Positions 15,873-27,394 are shown, counted from the stretch's first letter. The stretch is 64,000 nucleotides of DNA from Pirellulaceae bacterium (GCA_026004795.1 BPJV01000001.1:1031501-1095500), one strand, 5' to 3'. Numbers and translations: made by a program. The notes: generated from the letters alone by a model not told the origin.

Positions 15873-17911
15873 CCGACCAACTCCTCGAACTGCCGTGCAT
15901 ACTCCTCCGGGCTAATGTCGCCCCGTTCGAGCAAGGTGGCCGCTTCTTCTTCCAGCCGCCGCATGCCTCGACTGCGGGCATATCGTTCCACAGCGTCCAA
16001 CGGTTCCCCGGCATAGATCATGGCACGAACCTGAGCATCAACTTCCAGTATCTCGAACACACCGGTGCGTCGGAAAAAGCCGCGTCCGTTACAGTAGGGG
16101 CAGTCTGATCGGTCGAACTCTCGGGCGGCACCTGCTGTTTCGGGCGGACCCTCAGTGGAATGGCTCAGGGGCGCTTGGGCAGTGCCACATCGTGGGCACG
16201 TCAGCCGGACAAGCGTTTGCGCCACGATGGCTCGCAGCGTAGCCGCTACTAGATGGCGATCACCCCCCAGATCCATCATGCGCGCGATCGCGGAGATACT
16301 GTCCATCGCATGCATCGTGGCCAAAACCAGTTGCCCGGATGAAGCCGCTTGCAAGGCGATGCGGGCCGTCTCTTCGTCGCGAATCTCACCGATGAAGATG
16401 ACATCACTGTCTAACCGCAAAGCACTACGCAGGGCGGTGGCAAACGATTGGCCGCGAGCTTGGTTGATCTCAATCTGGTCGACGTCAGGAATGAAGTACT
16501 CGATTGGATCTTCGATGGTAACGATGTTCAAGTCACCGGTGTTCAATCGCTGCAGTGCCGCGTAGGCAGTCGTGGACTTGCCCGCTCCCGAGGAACCGAC
16601 AATTAGAATCAGGCCGTGGGCACGATGCAGGGCGCGCTCCAGAGAACGTTGGACGTCCGGGGGCATACCCAAGGACGCGAAGTCGGCAAATTCGATTGCC
16701 GGATCAAGAATGCGGATGCTGATCTTGTCCCCGGTAGCGGTAACTTGGGAGGACACGCGGAAGCAGAGGCGGCGGCCATGGCGATCGGCGCGAAATCGTC
16801 CATCCTGACTCTGTCGGCGATCGGTCAATTTCAGATTCGCCACCACGCGCACCACGTTGATCAACGGTCGACCAATCTCGGCCGGCAATTCGGTCAGCGG
16901 AAAAAGCTTGCCATCGACGCGCATGCGAACCACCACCTTGCCATCGGCACGCGTATTGATGTGCAGGTCCGTAGCGCGATCGGCCACCGCGCGATCGATG
17001 ATTTCCATGAGGATATCCAGGGCTGGCTTGTGCGTTTGCGGCTGCCCCCCCGATCTGCGAGACGCGTCACCGGTGGGCAGCAACTGCATCTCACCTTGCT
17101 CACCTGCCGAGTCCAAGCGATGCTGAAGCGGTGCCCGTAGGTTTTCGAGCTCGACGGCCTTTCGGTCTCCGACTGGCAAACGGATCAGGTCGATCCAGCC
17201 AATCGGTGCCCGTCTTCCGGCAATCGCCGCATTGCGCCATGCGGTGTACCGCGCGAACGGTATCAAGCACACGGCATAGGCTAACGGCACGGCGAACATG
17301 AGTGGCGGAAACAGTAGTAATACCAACAGAGCCACAACTCCCGATCCCCACAGAATCCAGTCCCACCGGGGAGAGACCAACGCTGGGTGAGAGGCGTCGA
17401 TGCCTCGCAGCTCAAGAGCTCGCAACCAAATCCATAGCAAAGCCAGGGCGAGGACAAACTTCAGGGTGCCCATCATCCAGTCGTCGGCTCGTCGACCCCG
17501 CGGCGACTCGAGCTCGATGGGAGGATCGTGCCTCTGAAACGCTTCCAGGCCAGGAAAGTTCGCTTCCTGCCGCGTCCTGAAACCTGGTTCTCCCGAGCCC
17601 TCCCGCGCTGAGTTCGCCTCCGAACTGGCCGACGGAGCCACTGCTTTGTTGGCCGCGATATTGCCATTTGCATCGTCGATGAATGAGGAAGGAGAGACCG
17701 CCGGCGTTTCCTCGTCGCCGGTCCCTTGTTGGGCGGCCTCTTGGAGCGCTACTGGCTCTACAACCTGCTTGCCGTCTGAGGAGTCCGCGGAGGCTTGCGG
17801 AACTGTGGCACCGTCAACCCGGCCACAACATAGGAACATCGTGACCAAGCACAAGCAACACGCGGGGCGCCACAAGTTCCAGAGGGAGGCAAGCTTGCTG
17901 GTGCAATCCAT
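15869..17911 (-). CDS. PilB/GspE-type secretion ATPase with an N-terminal membrane anchor
   Basis: 680 residues. The C-terminal 390 residues are a type II/IV secretion ATPase: Walker A GSSGAGKST (439-447), Asp box IVTIEDPIEY, Walker B VIFIGEIRDEE (504-514), a His box (LATMHAMDS) and a CxxC...CxxC zinc site (C572/C575, C604/C607). Instead of the usual MshEN N-domain it has a Cys-rich signal-like segment (1-34), about 110 low-complexity residues, and two or three membrane helices (about 147-165 and 186-218). This suggests an ATPase fixed to the membrane by its own N-terminus. No pilin, PilC or secretin gene is adjacent; only the CvpA-like gene overlaps it. The energised machine is unknown. Confidence 0.88.
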   Translation of the reverse strand: MDCTSKLASLWNLWRPACCLCLVTMFLCCGRVDGATVPQASADSSDGKQVVEPVALQEAAQQGTGDEETPAVSPSSFIDDANGNIAANKAVAPSASSEANSAREGSGEPGFRTRQEANFPGLEAFQRHDPPIELESPRGRRADDWMMGTLKFVLALALLWIWLRALELRGIDASHPALVSPRWDWILWGSGVVALLVLLLFPPLMFAVPLAYAVCLIPFARYTAWRNAAIAGRRAPIGWIDLIRLPVGDRKAVELENLRAPLQHRLDSAGEQGEMQLLPTGDASRRSGGQPQTHKPALDILMEIIDRAVADRATDLHINTRADGKVVVRMRVDGKLFPLTELPAEIGRPLINVVRVVANLKLTDRRQSQDGRFRADRHGRRLCFRVSSQVTATGDKISIRILDPAIEFADFASLGMPPDVQRSLERALHRAHGLILIVGSSGAGKSTTAYAALQRLNTGDLNIVTIEDPIEYFIPDVDQIEINQARGQSFATALRSALRLDSDVIFIGEIRDEETARIALQAASSGQLVLATMHAMDSISAIARMMDLGGDRHLVAATLRAIVAQTLVRLTCPRCGTAQAPLSHSTEGPPETAGAAREFDRSDCPYCNGRGFFRRTGVFEILEVDAQVRAMIYAGEPLDAVERYARSRGMRRLEEEAATLLERGDISPEEYARQFEELVG

Positions 17912-18127
17912 GTAAGGTAATGCCTTTCCGTTTTCTCCTCCCGCCGGTGCGACCGAACTTGCCAGCTTTGGCTCACCACAAGCAATTCATCGATCGGGGC
18001 GGTGGGAAAACACACTGATACCGCGCATTCGATTCCTGATCCAATTCAACCATCGGCAACCGCCCAGGTGTCGAAGCTCCCGAACGTTTTTCTCTCCTTT
18101 TCTTCCACCAGCCGCCACTGTCGAAGA

Positions 18128-20536
18128 TCACGGAAAGCAGACGTGGACCATCCTGGTGCCGGGCGGAACGGTAACTTCCACAAAAAAAGCATGGTCACGA
18201 ATCTCCAACGGCGCCGTCGCCTCGTGTCGGTCGGAAGCCATGGCATACGCTTGGCAACCTTTCCAATTGTACAGTCTCACTAACAGGATGGCAGCTTGAT
18301 CGATTGGCGGGAGTTCGACAGCGAGCCGGTGAGGACTTTGCCAATGCCAACGATCGACTAGAGGCGGTGGCGGAGTATGCGGATCAGCGCCTGGATAGAT
18401 GAGTTCGCACAGCGGACGCGGATCAGGTATGGGTTTCCACGTTAAACGCCCACGGTCATCGGCTCGCGGCGTACGTACCAACCGCCATGACACGCCTAGC
18501 TGCCCGAGGATACTGTCCAGTTCTGGCTGATCGGGCTCCATGGTGTCCAGGCCCATCAAGCGGTGCTGCAAACGTTCCACCGGATGGGCAGGCAAGGATT
18601 GAGTCGCCGCGATGGAGTCCACCTGGCGCACCAAACCAAGCTTGCCCAAGAGAAATTCTACCTGATACGCCACTTGTTGCTCGACAAAGGAACCGTTCAC
18701 GCTGTCCGGGCAATCGCGTAGGAAGTTCGCACCACTGATATCAGACCACACACGAGCATGAGGCACGTTGTCCACGGCGATACGAATGGGTTCTGTCCGC
18801 GGTGCCGGAGTCAATATCACCCAGGTTCCCCCAATGAGGGTCATTTCCAACCAAGTGATCACTGTCAAAACGATCCCCTTGTCCCACTGGCCTCGCCGCC
18901 ACCTTGCTGCGTACCGCACCAGGGCCCACGCCGTTAGGATGGCCAACGGGAGGAGGGCGGCGGTGAGTATCTGCTTCGCCGCTGCGCCAGGAATTACCGG
19001 ACCGAACCAGGGATCGGCCCCCATGCCGTCCCCAGGCAGGTAGGACGGGAAGAAACGGAAGAGGATGATGGCCAGTCCCAGCCAAGTGATGCTGCCGCAA
19101 CAGACGCAAAGCTGCAGCCGACGGGAAAAAAGGTTCCGCCAATCGTTGGGTGTTCTGGCGACGGGACTGCGTCGGCTTAGGTCAGGAATGGCACCTAGCA
19201 TGGCTGCGGCGAAGAAGGTCGTCCACTTGGCCGGGTAACGGAACCAGGCGTAGCCCGGTACCAACTGCGTGAGCCAGTAGTAGGGGCCGGCCACACGATC
19301 CGGGGGCAGTCTAGCGGTGATCTCCTCCAGACCGAGCCAATGCAAGACGTTGCGCAGGGCCCACAGCACCGTGAAGTTCCCCAGAGCCAATAATAACGCC
19401 GCCGCGGCTAACCATCCAAAAAACGGATCCCCACGCTGCCCCGAATCCCTGCGGCGGCACCAGCGAGATAGCAACAACAAGATAGGTAGAAAACCGCAGT
19501 ACAGGGATGGGATCCACATCCTCGGTTCGACATGAAAAAGGGACCACCAGCGACCATGTTCGGGAAGAAAATGGCCGCCGACGGTGGGCCAAACAAGCGT
19601 CAAGAGGTGCCACGGTGCAAGGCTGAAATCGAACACGTTGTTCTCCAGCGGTGGCACCTCAGCAATCAACTGAGCCGCCAATTGAGAGGCGGCTGTTACT
19701 CCGTCATCTTCGCTTGCCCCCTGACGTGCGTCGGCATGGTGGTACTGACGACTGTGCGAAGTCTGCAGCCAAGCGACAGTGCTGGTCCACTGTGGAGCCG
19801 TGAAGGTTGCGCACAGGACGAGGACCAGCAAGAACTGACGCAACGGAAGTGTTCCGCCGGCGCAGCGAGGCCATGTTTTACCCGGTTGGCGGAACGCCCA
19901 CAGCGCATGGCGCAACGCCACCGCCAGGAGGATCAGCAGGCAGTTGACGGCCGCATGGAAGTCACCTCCCAGAGCCATCAGGGACACGAACAGGCCCAAC
20001 TGGAACTGGTCTTTTAGCGTTGCGTGCCCGGTCCGAACCCAGCCGGCCAGTGCGCTGAGCATCCAACCCAACCATGCGGCGGAGCAGAGATAGATAAGAT
20101 TGCTATGCTGAAATAGCACCGGGCCGGATAGCGCGTAGGCCACTCCGATCCAGGATGCGGTCGAGCCATCTTTCCCCCATCGAATGGCACATCGCTGCAT
20201 GCCCCATGCGGCGATCACCAGGTGGACGATCAAGAATAGTGCATAACGTTGTTCTATTGAGGGCCCGGGGATCCACCACAGCGGGCGCAGGGGGTAGAAC
20301 AGGGCCGCGCTTGGTTGGCCGCTGACCGCGGTTCCGAAGGACTCCTGTGCATTCCATGTCGGGAAGTAATGGCCGGTTTGAAACTGGTTGTCCAGCCACA
20401 CCGCTTGCGGATAGTAAAAGTGGAAGCCATCACGAAAGGCGGGAACTTGATGCTCGCACAGGCCGTCGCCGAAAAGCCAGCAGGCGCTGAGGGTGGTCAT
20501 GACCAGCGCTGCCCACAGCGATTGACGGTTAGACAT
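18128..20536 (-). CDS. Large polytopic membrane protein, YfhO-like
   Basis: 802 residues with about a dozen hydrophobic helices in the first 560 and a soluble beta-rich C-terminus. The early motif with an acidic residue in the first extracytoplasmic loop (PAFRDGFHFYYPQAVWL), PTWNAQESFGTA, and the VPGYAWFRYPAKW segment are typical of YfhO-like members of the GT-C glycosyltransferase superfamily. Those enzymes use polyprenyl-linked sugars to decorate envelope polymers or lipids. The gene lies on the minus strand after atpC, with a 360-base gap, so it probably has its own promoter. The substrate cannot be inferred. Confidence 0.75.
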   Translation of the reverse strand: MSNRQSLWAALVMTTLSACWLFGDGLCEHQVPAFRDGFHFYYPQAVWLDNQFQTGHYFPTWNAQESFGTAVSGQPSAALFYPLRPLWWIPGPSIEQRYALFLIVHLVIAAWGMQRCAIRWGKDGSTASWIGVAYALSGPVLFQHSNLIYLCSAAWLGWMLSALAGWVRTGHATLKDQFQLGLFVSLMALGGDFHAAVNCLLILLAVALRHALWAFRQPGKTWPRCAGGTLPLRQFLLVLVLCATFTAPQWTSTVAWLQTSHSRQYHHADARQGASEDDGVTAASQLAAQLIAEVPPLENNVFDFSLAPWHLLTLVWPTVGGHFLPEHGRWWSLFHVEPRMWIPSLYCGFLPILLLLSRWCRRRDSGQRGDPFFGWLAAAALLLALGNFTVLWALRNVLHWLGLEEITARLPPDRVAGPYYWLTQLVPGYAWFRYPAKWTTFFAAAMLGAIPDLSRRSPVARTPNDWRNLFSRRLQLCVCCGSITWLGLAIILFRFFPSYLPGDGMGADPWFGPVIPGAAAKQILTAALLPLAILTAWALVRYAARWRRGQWDKGIVLTVITWLEMTLIGGTWVILTPAPRTEPIRIAVDNVPHARVWSDISGANFLRDCPDSVNGSFVEQQVAYQVEFLLGKLGLVRQVDSIAATQSLPAHPVERLQHRLMGLDTMEPDQPELDSILGQLGVSWRLVRTPRADDRGRLTWKPIPDPRPLCELIYPGADPHTPPPPLVDRWHWQSPHRLAVELPPIDQAAILLVRLYNWKGCQAYAMASDRHEATAPLEIRDHAFFVEVTVPPGTRMVHVCFP

Positions 20537-20896
20537 CCAATCGCTCCTGTGCGCGGGCGCGGGACTCCAGCGCCACGGAATCGTCCTCGCCGTCGAAGGT
20601 GGATCTCGCTCTTAAAGCACAAACTGATGCGCTGAAAGGCATCCCGACTTGCGGTGGTCGCGCCGATGATCGGTGCGTGGAGCAACCGCAGGCCGACTGC
20701 GACCGAGCAACGCCTATCACTGTCCCGCTCCTCGACGGCCCACACCTTGTCTTCGCCCCCGCTGACGTTAGCGAGTAGATTAGGGCTCGTACCAGGTACC
20801 AGTTTAGCAAAATGGGGACCCGCGCCGGATGGTACCCGACGCCTACCTTTGGAGCAGCCAGTTGCCGGTGGATTGACAAGGAGTTGTCGGTCAGGG
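20537..20896. other. Intergenic region between atpC and the YfhO-like gene
   Basis: About 360 bases between two minus-strand genes. Open frames cross it but have no family resemblance or ribosome site. It probably holds the end of the atp transcript and the promoter of the membrane protein; no clear terminator hairpin was found. Confidence 0.35.
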
Positions 20897-21289
20897 TTAT
20901 TGGCTGGCGACACGCAACATGGCGCGGGCGCGAGCGATCGCCTTTTCCTTTGCCGCTCGTTGCTCAGGGGACTCTGCAGGCAGTTGCCGGGCGTCTGCCA
21001 TCGCCTGTTCCGCATCGGCTCGGGAAATCGCCTGGGTTGGAGTTACGCGATCGGTAAGCACTGAGACGACATCGGATTGCACCTGCACCAGCCCCCCTTC
21101 GATGAAGTAACTGGTGGTACTATCCGACTTGCGGATCTTCAGCACACCAAAACCCAACCGCCCGACCAGTGGACTGTGGCCGCGGAGAATGCCCATCTGG
21201 CCATCGAATAGCGGAACGGTGATCGCCTCGGCGACCTGGTCGATCTCGGTACGCTCAGGAGTAACAACAACACACTGCAGTTGGCTCAT
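20897..21289 (-). CDS. atpC: F1 ATP synthase epsilon subunit
   Basis: 130 residues. The N-terminal beta-sandwich has LQCVVVTPERTEIDQVAEAI, VPLFDGQMGILRGHSPLVG and SYFIEGGLVQVQSDVVSVLT. The C-terminal pair of helices is Ala/Arg/Glu-rich (ADAEQAMADARQLPA, RAAKEKAIARARAML). Epsilon connects gamma with the c-ring and can brake ATP hydrolysis through its C-terminal helices. GGAGAGGATCCA precedes the ATG. It is the last gene of the atp operon, 24 bases after atpD. Confidence 0.94.
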   Translation of the reverse strand: MSQLQCVVVTPERTEIDQVAEAITVPLFDGQMGILRGHSPLVGRLGFGVLKIRKSDSTTSYFIEGGLVQVQSDVVSVLTDRVTPTQAISRADAEQAMADARQLPAESPEQRAAKEKAIARARAMLRVASQ

Positions 21290-21313
21290 TGGATCCTCTC
21301 CCTGGCGACCAGG

Positions 21314-22801
<1,488 letters not shown>

Positions 22802-22941
22802 TTATCGGAGCCATTGCCGTTACCTGCGCCAACGGCGCCCCGAATTGAATAATCTTGCCGTTGAATGATCCTGTTGATGGGTGGATTTATCCCCCGGCGT
22901 TCACCATTGAAATCAACCCTATCCCGACTGTGCGGTAAACG

Positions 22942-23829
22942 TCATTTGTTCAATGCTTCGACGCCCCCGATAATCTCCATGATCTCACCGGTAATTTTCG
23001 ACTGTCGCGCCCGATTGTATGTCATCGACAATTGTTTGATGATTTCCCCGGCATTCTCCGTCGCACTCTTCATAGCAATCATTCGCGCAATCTGCTCGCT
23101 GACGGCAGCATCCAAGAAGCATTTGAAGAGCTTTACCCGAAAGCTGGCAGGAACAACTTCCTCGAGAATCGATTCCGCCGAGGGCAAGAATTCGTAGTTC
23201 ACCACCAGTTGTTTCTGCTCGTCCTGGTGAGGCTGTTCCTCTTCTGGCTGGCTGAAGGGCAACAGCGTTTCCACCACCGCTTCTTGTTTCGAGATGCTGA
23301 TGAAGCGCGTGTAGGCGATATCCAGCCGATCGATGCGACGGCTGATAAATTCCTCCATCAACCGATCCGCAATCTCTGCCACTTCTTCAAATGCCGGTTC
23401 GTCTTCGAACTGGGTGTAGGTGCGGTCGATGGGAATGCTCCGGAACTTCATCGCCGAGATTCCCCGTTTTCCGCTGATCTCCAAATCGAGCTCAGCGCTT
23501 TGGCTGCGCAGCTGGTCGCGTCGTTGCATGGCAGCACGAATGACCGCCGAATTGTATCCTCCACACAACCCCCGGTTGCTGGTCAGCATCAACATGGTGG
23601 CCGAGCGCACCTCTGGCCGCTTCTCCAGCAAGGGATGGCTAGTTTCCAAACCGGCGTTGGCCAGATCACGGACAATCTGTGCCATACGCATGGTATAGTC
23701 ATTGGCCGCCGCCGCGCGGTCCATCGCTTTCTTGAATCGCGCCGTGGCGATCAGCTCCATAGTCCGCGTGATCTTACGGATATTTCGGATCGACTTGCGT
23801 CGTTTGTCCAGTTCGCGAATATTCGCCAT
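22942..23829 (-). CDS. atpG: F1 ATP synthase gamma subunit
   Basis: 295 residues. The N-terminal helix MANIRELDKRRKSIRNIRKI and C-terminal helix (SATENAGEIIKQLSMTYNRA, then a RQSKITGEIMEIIGGVEAL end) form the central rotor coiled coil. The middle has the Rossmann-like SNRGLCGGYNSAVI segment. It transmits rotation from the c-ring to the alpha3beta3 head. Compared with E. coli, a short acidic Gln/Glu stretch (PEEEQPHQDEQKQ) lies around residues 205-218. It is flanked by atpA and atpD. Confidence 0.96.
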   Translation of the reverse strand: MANIRELDKRRKSIRNIRKITRTMELIATARFKKAMDRAAAANDYTMRMAQIVRDLANAGLETSHPLLEKRPEVRSATMLMLTSNRGLCGGYNSAVIRAAMQRRDQLRSQSAELDLEISGKRGISAMKFRSIPIDRTYTQFEDEPAFEEVAEIADRLMEEFISRRIDRLDIAYTRFISISKQEAVVETLLPFSQPEEEQPHQDEQKQLVVNYEFLPSAESILEEVVPASFRVKLFKCFLDAAVSEQIARMIAMKSATENAGEIIKQLSMTYNRARQSKITGEIMEIIGGVEALNK

Positions 23830-23892
23830 GGTGCACTCTCTCTTAGCCGCCTAGCATGCCGGGGACTGCGTCTCGTGCTGGCTGCCCGCTGG

Positions 23893-25404
23893 CTAGCCCG
23901 GTTGGTACGTCTTCTTGAATTCCTCAATGGCCGCTATGAGGTTCTTCTCCACGCTCTCGGTCAGATCGTTGGAAGCTTTCAGTTCGTCGAGCACTTCGCT
24001 TTTCTGGTCCCGAATAAAGGCCAATAGTTTTTGCTCGAAATCGGAGATGTTCTCGACCGCCACATCATCCATAAAACCCCGGTTGGCCGCGAAGATGCTG
24101 ATCACTTGTTCGTGTACCGGCATCGGCTGGTACTGCGGTTGCTTCAACAATTCGACCATCCGGTAACCTCGGTCCAATCGCGCTTGCGTGGCTGGATCCA
24201 GCTCCGTACCCAACTGGGCGAATGCTTCCAGCTCCCGGAAGGCTGCCAGGTCCAACCGCAAGCCACCGGCCACTTTCTTCATCGCCTTGATCTGAGCCGC
24301 ACCGCCGACGCGCGATACCGAGATGCCGACGTTCATGGCCGGACGAATCCCCTTGAAAAACAGGTCGGGTTGCAAGTAGATCTGGCCATCGGTGATGGAA
24401 ATCACGTTGGTCGGAATGTAAGCCGATACCTCGCCTTCCTGAGTCTCGATGATCGGCAAACTGGTCAGCGATCCGCCGCCGAGTTCCTCGGAAAGTTTGG
24501 CGGAACGCTCGAGCAAACGGCTGTGGCAGTAGAAGATGTCGCCCGGAAAGGCTTCGCGGCCCGGAGGGCGTCGCATGAGCAACGACAACTGGCGGTAGGC
24601 GACCGCTTGTTTGCTCAAGTCATCATAGACCACCAGCGCATGTTGGCCGTTGTACATGAAGTATTCGGCCATCGCCGTTCCCGAATAGGGAGCGATATAC
24701 TGCATGGGAGCCGGAGCGCTGGCACCGGCCACGATGACGGTGGTGTAGTCCATGGCGCCGTGTTTGCGCAATGCTTCGATAACCAGGGCCACCGAGGAAT
24801 CCTTTTGTCCGATGGCCACGTAGAAGCATTTAACGCCGGTGCCTTTCTGGTTGAGGATGGTGTCGATCGCCACCGCCGTCTTGCCCGTCTTGCGGTCACC
24901 GATGATCAACTCGCGCTGCCCACGACCGATGGGCGTCATGGCGTCAATGGCCTTGATCCCAGTTTGCAACGGCTCATGGACCGGCTGACGCTCGGCAACA
25001 CCGGCAGCGATTACCTCCACCGGTCGATGCTCGGAGGCCTCTACCGGGCCACGCCCGTCCAACGGATTGCCCAATGGATCCAATACGCGGCCGATCACCG
25101 CTTCTCCTACCGGCACGCTCAACAGGCGTCCCAGGGCGCGTACCTCATCTCCCTCATTGATGGTCAAGAAGTCTCCGAGAATGATGATCCCGACTGAGTT
25201 TTCTTCCAGGTTGAATGCCAGACCGATGACGCCGCTGGGAAACTGGACCATCTCCCCTGCTGCTACTCCAGAGAGCCCATAAGCGCGGGCGATACCGTCA
25301 CTGACCTCCAATACGGTACCTACTTCACGCACATCTACCTGGCTCTCGAACGTCTCGATCTCTTTTTGAATGACCGAGGCGATTTCGTCCGAGTTGAACT
25401 TCAT
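23893..25404 (-). CDS. atpA: F1 ATP synthase alpha subunit
   Basis: 503 residues. It has the non-catalytic nucleotide site [45 protein letters not shown], and the arginine-finger segment [16 protein letters not shown]. The N-terminus ([20 protein letters not shown]) is the delta-binding helix. Length and motif order are standard for alpha. It lies between atpH and atpG in the canonical order. Confidence 0.97.
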   Translation of the reverse strand: MKFNSDEIASVIQKEIETFESQVDVREVGTVLEVSDGIARAYGLSGVAAGEMVQFPSGVIGLAFNLEENSVGIIILGDFLTINEGDEVRALGRLLSVPVGEAVIGRVLDPLGNPLDGRGPVEASEHRPVEVIAAGVAERQPVHEPLQTGIKAIDAMTPIGRGQRELIIGDRKTGKTAVAIDTILNQKGTGVKCFYVAIGQKDSSVALVIEALRKHGAMDYTTVIVAGASAPAPMQYIAPYSGTAMAEYFMYNGQHALVVYDDLSKQAVAYRQLSLLMRRPPGREAFPGDIFYCHSRLLERSAKLSEELGGGSLTSLPIIETQEGEVSAYIPTNVISITDGQIYLQPDLFFKGIRPAMNVGISVSRVGGAAQIKAMKKVAGGLRLDLAAFRELEAFAQLGTELDPATQARLDRGYRMVELLKQPQYQPMPVHEQVISIFAANRGFMDDVAVENISDFEQKLLAFIRDQKSEVLDELKASNDLTESVEKNLIAAIEEFKKTYQPG

Positions 25405-25519
25405 GGTCTACCTCAAACCTTGCGTTGCAAATAATTGATTTGTTGGAATAACCGAGAAAAACGACTGGCATCCATCTGGAGCAGGCAGCCCCTTGATTCC
25501 CAGACGGACCACCTACCGC

Positions 25520-26137
25520 TCAGGATGAAACAAGCGTCTGCGCTTGTTCGCGAACGGCCCGTTGCACCCGTTGGAGGATTTGTCCCTCCATCGCGTCCAA
25601 CATTCCGGTGACACTACCGTCGATGACCTGGTCGCCGATCACCAGCACCACGCCACCGAGTAAATTGGAGTCCACCTGCTCCACCAACTCCGCTTCCTTG
25701 CCGAACCGCTGACGCAGCGCTTCACGGATCCTGGCTCGTTGGTCATCGGACAACGGCTGGGGAGTTCGCACCACCACCTGCATCCGCCCCAACTGCTCGT
25801 TGCGCAGTTCCTGGGCGACCGCCGTGATGGCTCGCAAATAACCAATCCGCTGGCGGCGGCACAGCACTTTGAGGAAGTTGAGCAACAATCCCGAAACCCG
25901 CCCCGAGAAGATTCGATCGAGCATACGCTCTTTCTCCTCCGCCGTGATCCGCGGACTACGTAACAATTCCTCGAACCGCGGAAACCGATCGAGGATCTCG
26001 ACCACCACGGCCGACAGCTCCGCCAGAACCTCATCCACTTGCTGTCCGCTGGCGTCAAGCAAGGCGCGCCCATAGAGCTTGCCGAGCAATCTCGCCTCGT
26101 TATCCAGAGCCGTCAAGTGGTTCGTCGATTCGGTCAT
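25520..26137 (-). CDS. atpH: F1 ATP synthase delta subunit
   Basis: 205 residues. The N-terminal helical bundle (LGKLYGRALLDASGQQ, FEELLRSPRITAEEKERML, LLNFLKVLCRRQRIGYLRAI) and C-terminal part (AELVEQVDSNLLGGVVLVIG, DQVIDGSVTGML) match the OSCP/delta family. It ties the peripheral stalk b subunits to the top of F1. It is somewhat longer than the 177 residues of E. coli. Confidence 0.95.
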   Translation of the reverse strand: MTESTNHLTALDNEARLLGKLYGRALLDASGQQVDEVLAELSAVVVEILDRFPRFEELLRSPRITAEEKERMLDRIFSGRVSGLLLNFLKVLCRRQRIGYLRAITAVAQELRNEQLGRMQVVVRTPQPLSDDQRARIREALRQRFGKEAELVEQVDSNLLGGVVLVIGDQVIDGSVTGMLDAMEGQILQRVQRAVREQAQTLVSS

Positions 26138-26221
26138 CGTTGTGTGCCATTCCCCAGCGTCGTATCCACAAAACCCGACAATAGCGTCACTCGCCTAGCC
26201 ACGGGACAAGGAACACCTTGC

Positions 26222-26992
26222 TCAGTTGTTGCTAGGGAGTTTGGCCAGTAAATCTTGGATCAGCGCCTGATGATCTTCCGGCTTAATCTCATGCTGCACT
26301 ACCCGTCGTGCCAGCGAGAAGGCGAGGTCCGACGATTTGGCCGCCAATTCGCTCAACGCTTGCCTCTTGGCCGAATCGATCTCGGCCACCGCGCGTTGGC
26401 GCAAACGTTCGGCTTCCTGTTGCGCCTCGCTGATCATCCGCTGGCTCACCGCTTCAGCGTCCCTGCGCGCCTCGGCCAACAGGGTCTGAACCTCCTGATT
26501 GGCCGCCGCCAATTTGGCGTCGTATTCAGCCAGCCTGGCCTCTGCTTCGGCGGCAGCCTTCTCGGCTCGTGCGATGTTGTCGGCAATGCGCCGTTCTCGC
26601 TTCTCCAGCCCCAAGGTAATCGGCTTCCATGCCGCCATGTACAGCCCCGCAAGCAGCAGCAGGAACACCACCCCCGTGAATAGGGCAATATCGGTGCGGA
26701 AATCGACCACTTCCCATGTTTCGGGGGAGAGGTTGGCTGCCGTGACGTCGTGAGGAATATGCACCTCGCCGTGTGCCTCGGGCTCGTGGTCCCCGGGAGC
26801 GTGAGTGGTGGCGTCATGCTGATCGCCGGCATGGGCGTCTGTCCCGTCTGCCGCACCATCTGCCAAATCCTCGCTCACCTCCTCGACTTCGGCTACTCCT
26901 GCCTCCTGCCCCCAAACTGGCGGAAGGCTTATGCCCAAGCCAACCGACATAACGAGGAATGCCCTCACGACATGTTGATACCAGCGCATCAT
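26222..26992 (-). CDS. atpF: F0 ATP synthase b subunit with a long His/Asp-rich N-terminal extension
   Basis: 256 residues, about 100 longer than E. coli b. I take ATG 26992 with GGAAG 10 bases upstream; GTG 26998 is possible. A signal-peptide-like segment (to about residue 28, PPVWGQ) is followed by about 55 residues rich in Asp, Glu and His (seven His between GTDAHAGDQHD and HIPHDV). Then comes the usual membrane helix (IALFTGVVFLLLLAGLYMAAW) and the long charged stalk coiled coil (RRIADNIARAEKAAAEAEAR). The extension would sit outside the membrane. It may bind metal or protons, or may simply be a processed leader; that is inference. Confidence 0.92.
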   Translation of the reverse strand: MMRWYQHVVRAFLVMSVGLGISLPPVWGQEAGVAEVEEVSEDLADGAADGTDAHAGDQHDATTHAPGDHEPEAHGEVHIPHDVTAANLSPETWEVVDFRTDIALFTGVVFLLLLAGLYMAAWKPITLGLEKRERRIADNIARAEKAAAEAEARLAEYDAKLAAANQEVQTLLAEARRDAEAVSQRMISEAQQEAERLRQRAVAEIDSAKRQALSELAAKSSDLAFSLARRVVQHEIKPEDHQALIQDLLAKLPSNN

Positions 26993-27053
26993 GTTCACCG
27001 TGCTTCCACGAGCTGTAGCGATTGAGACCCAATTCCGACCAACCAGATCATCC

Positions 27054-27329
27054 CTAGCGACTGATGATCGCCACGAAGAACGCCAAACCTTCGATCAACG
27101 CTGCGGTGATGATCATGAAAATCTGAATCGTGTTGGAAGCTTCTGGCTGGCGAGCGACCGACTCGACCGATGCCTTGCCGATCATGCCGATACCGATGGC
27201 AGCGCCAATGACGGCCAAACCTGCCGCCAACACCTTGGGGATTCCTCCCCCATCCTGTGCCATCGCCGGCGCTGCCATGACGAAGAAAAGACCCAAAGTG
27301 TACAAAAAGGTGCGAGCAATTCGATTCAC
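27054..27329 (-). CDS. atpE: F0 ATP synthase c subunit (proton type, with N-terminal signal-like segment)
   Basis: 91 residues from GTG 27329, with AGGAGA 8 bases upstream. Residues 1-24 look like a cleavable leader (LGLFFVMAAPAMAQ). The mature part is the c-ring hairpin: helix 1 AAGLAVIGAAIGIGMIG, polar loop ARQPE (R60-Q61-P62) and helix 2 IFMIITAALIEGLAFFVAII with the ion-binding Glu at 80. The residue after that Glu is Gly, and no Gln sits at the matching place in helix 1. Both argue for protons rather than sodium. The frame is open upstream to 27533, but that stretch shows no homology. Confidence 0.95.
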   Translation of the reverse strand: MNRIARTFLYTLGLFFVMAAPAMAQDGGGIPKVLAAGLAVIGAAIGIGMIGKASVESVARQPEASNTIQIFMIITAALIEGLAFFVAIISR

Positions 27330-27394
27330 TGAAGTGTCTCCTGTTAGACGAAACAAAACCCAAACGTTGACTAAAACGGTCGTGCTAATGCTAG

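Noticed and set aside
20529-20879. 116-residue minus-strand frame upstream of the YfhO-like gene
   Set aside because: It overlaps the 5' end of the YfhO-like gene, is compositionally unlike the neighbours and shows no conserved domain.
27054-27329. Sodium-type c subunit
   Set aside because: The ion-binding Glu is followed by Gly, not Ser/Thr, and helix 1 lacks the Gln of sodium-binding rings, so proton coupling is the better reading.
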